From DATFYM01 sp035315065 (GTDB taxonomy: Bacteria > Acidobacteriota > Terriglobia > UBA7540), in NCBI GenBank assembly GCA_035315065.1, contig DATFYM010000039.1, positions 1 through 49,191 on the forward strand: DNA of 49,191 bases, written 5' to 3'. Every line of letters starts with the position of its first letter. Positions within the stretch are counted from its first letter, which is position 1. The notes beneath the pieces are model-generated. The model saw only the letters and a list, made by a program, of their open reading frames with translations. It was not told the DNA's origin and did no database searches. Positions 48,687-49,191 of this stretch are shown piece by piece. A program made the translations under genes and the position numbers.

Positions 48687-49165
48687 TCACCTCACGTCGA
48701 TCACCAGTCCGCCGGTCACGGCTTCGAGTTCGGCGGGCGTGAGCCGGACCACGGTTCGGGGCGTGCCTGCAGCAGCCCAAATGGAAGCGTGCCGGCGAAG
48801 GTCCTGGTCAATAAAGATGCGCAAGGGAGTGGAATGGCCCACCGGGGGGACGCCGCCTATGGCAAATCCGGTCACTTCCCGCACAAAACCGGGCCTGGCT
48901 TTTTCAATCGGCTCGCCCACCAAGGCCGCTACGCGCTGCTCGTTGACCCGATTCGCACCGCTGGGATCACGAGAATCGGCGCGCCACTTTGCCGCGCTCG
49001 GAAGACGAGCGACTTGGCAATCTGCGCCACCGCGCAATCAATCGCCCGCGCCGCTTCCGCCGCGGTGTGCGTGCTCTCCGGCATCTGCAGCACCTGCGCC
49101 TGGACTCCGCGCGCTGCGAGAGCGGCCTGCACTTTCTGTGCGCTGCTGGGAAGTGCTTCCGGCAT
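48687..49165 (-). pseudogene. YbaK/EbsC-type aminoacyl-tRNA deacylase, frameshifted
   Basis: The two halves of a YbaK-domain protein lie in different frames. The N-terminal half (49165 to about 48960) reads PEALPSSAQKVQAALAARG, then CAVAQIAKSLVFRARQSG and APILVI. The C-terminal half (about 48968 to 48687) reads SGANRVNEQRVAALVGEPI, then FAIGGVPPVGHSTPLRIFID with the family's GG-x-PPxGH motif. Joining them needs one extra base near 48966 (expected VI-x-SGANRV). Intact proteins of this family hydrolyse mischarged Cys- or Ala-tRNA(Pro). Either a recent inactivation or a sequencing error. Confidence 0.8.
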
Positions 49166-49191
49166 GAGAGTGAAGGAAGTGGCGATATCAC

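Overview
The window looks like a chromosome segment from an Acidobacteriota member (Bryobacter/Solibacter- or Terriglobia-like soil lineage). The grounds are the high G+C content, two von Willebrand proteins of the Acidobacteria-type VWFA-related family, a probable PEP-CTERM tail at the left edge, many PAS-rich sensor kinases and sigma-54 activators, and an unusual density of long imperfect hairpins and short repeats at gene borders. No phage genes, transposase or CRISPR array are visible. The assignment is inference from gene content; no 16S or other marker is present.

Layout. 1-2.1 kb: end of a probable PEP-CTERM protein, then an intact gpmA on the minus strand whose 3' third is repeated about 1.2 kb away. 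Between the two copies lie a frameshifted HEPN-domain gene and an unrecognised partner. 2.2-11 kb: a sigma-54 regulatory block, with a 5xPAS enhancer-binding protein, a STAS protein and a second enhancer-binding protein, followed by a stress/envelope cluster (two near-identical DUF1269 coiled-coil proteins, an M48 protease, an HdeD-like membrane protein and a third DUF1269 protein). Two sequences match the -24/-12 consensus closely, one before the STAS gene and one before the first DUF1269 gene. 11.4-13 kb: a decayed heavy-metal efflux locus in which CzcA and an outer-membrane factor are fused. 13.5-19.9 kb: plant-polysaccharide and deoxysugar genes (GH28-like hydrolase, RraA-like protein, enolase-superfamily dehydratase, L-rhamnose mutarotase, arabinose/fucose-isomerase-like protein).

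20-31.9 kb: housekeeping and conserved genes (rlmB, a VWFA protein, a TonB-type protein, acpS, a YfiH/laccase-domain protein, tldD, tldE, a phosphoesterase). A double-DUF433 gene and a RelBE-type toxin-antitoxin pair sit between tldD and tldE. 32.4-33.7 kb is mostly non-coding, with a 65-codon gene whose paralogue, with the same flanking palindromes, lies at 43.9 kb. 33.7-42.4 kb is a signalling block: a REC-PAS protein; a 1000-residue histidine kinase with an ethylene-receptor-like N-terminus joined to DUF4118 and CHASE3; a small Rcp1-like response regulator; and a 1271-residue REC-multi-PAS-HisKA_2 kinase. 42.5-44.3 kb holds an accessory gene with short downstream repeats and the second 65-codon unit. 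44.5-49.2 kb has a fucose-isomerase-like gene, tRNA-Lys(TTT), a secreted acidobacterial protein, a VWFA protein and a frameshifted ybaK-like gene at the right edge.

The most notable items are the ethylene-receptor-like kinase, the duplicated 65-codon unit with conserved palindromes, the predicted sigma-54 stress regulon, the CzcA/outer-membrane-factor chimera, and repeat sequence that has entered coding regions in frame in at least four genes.
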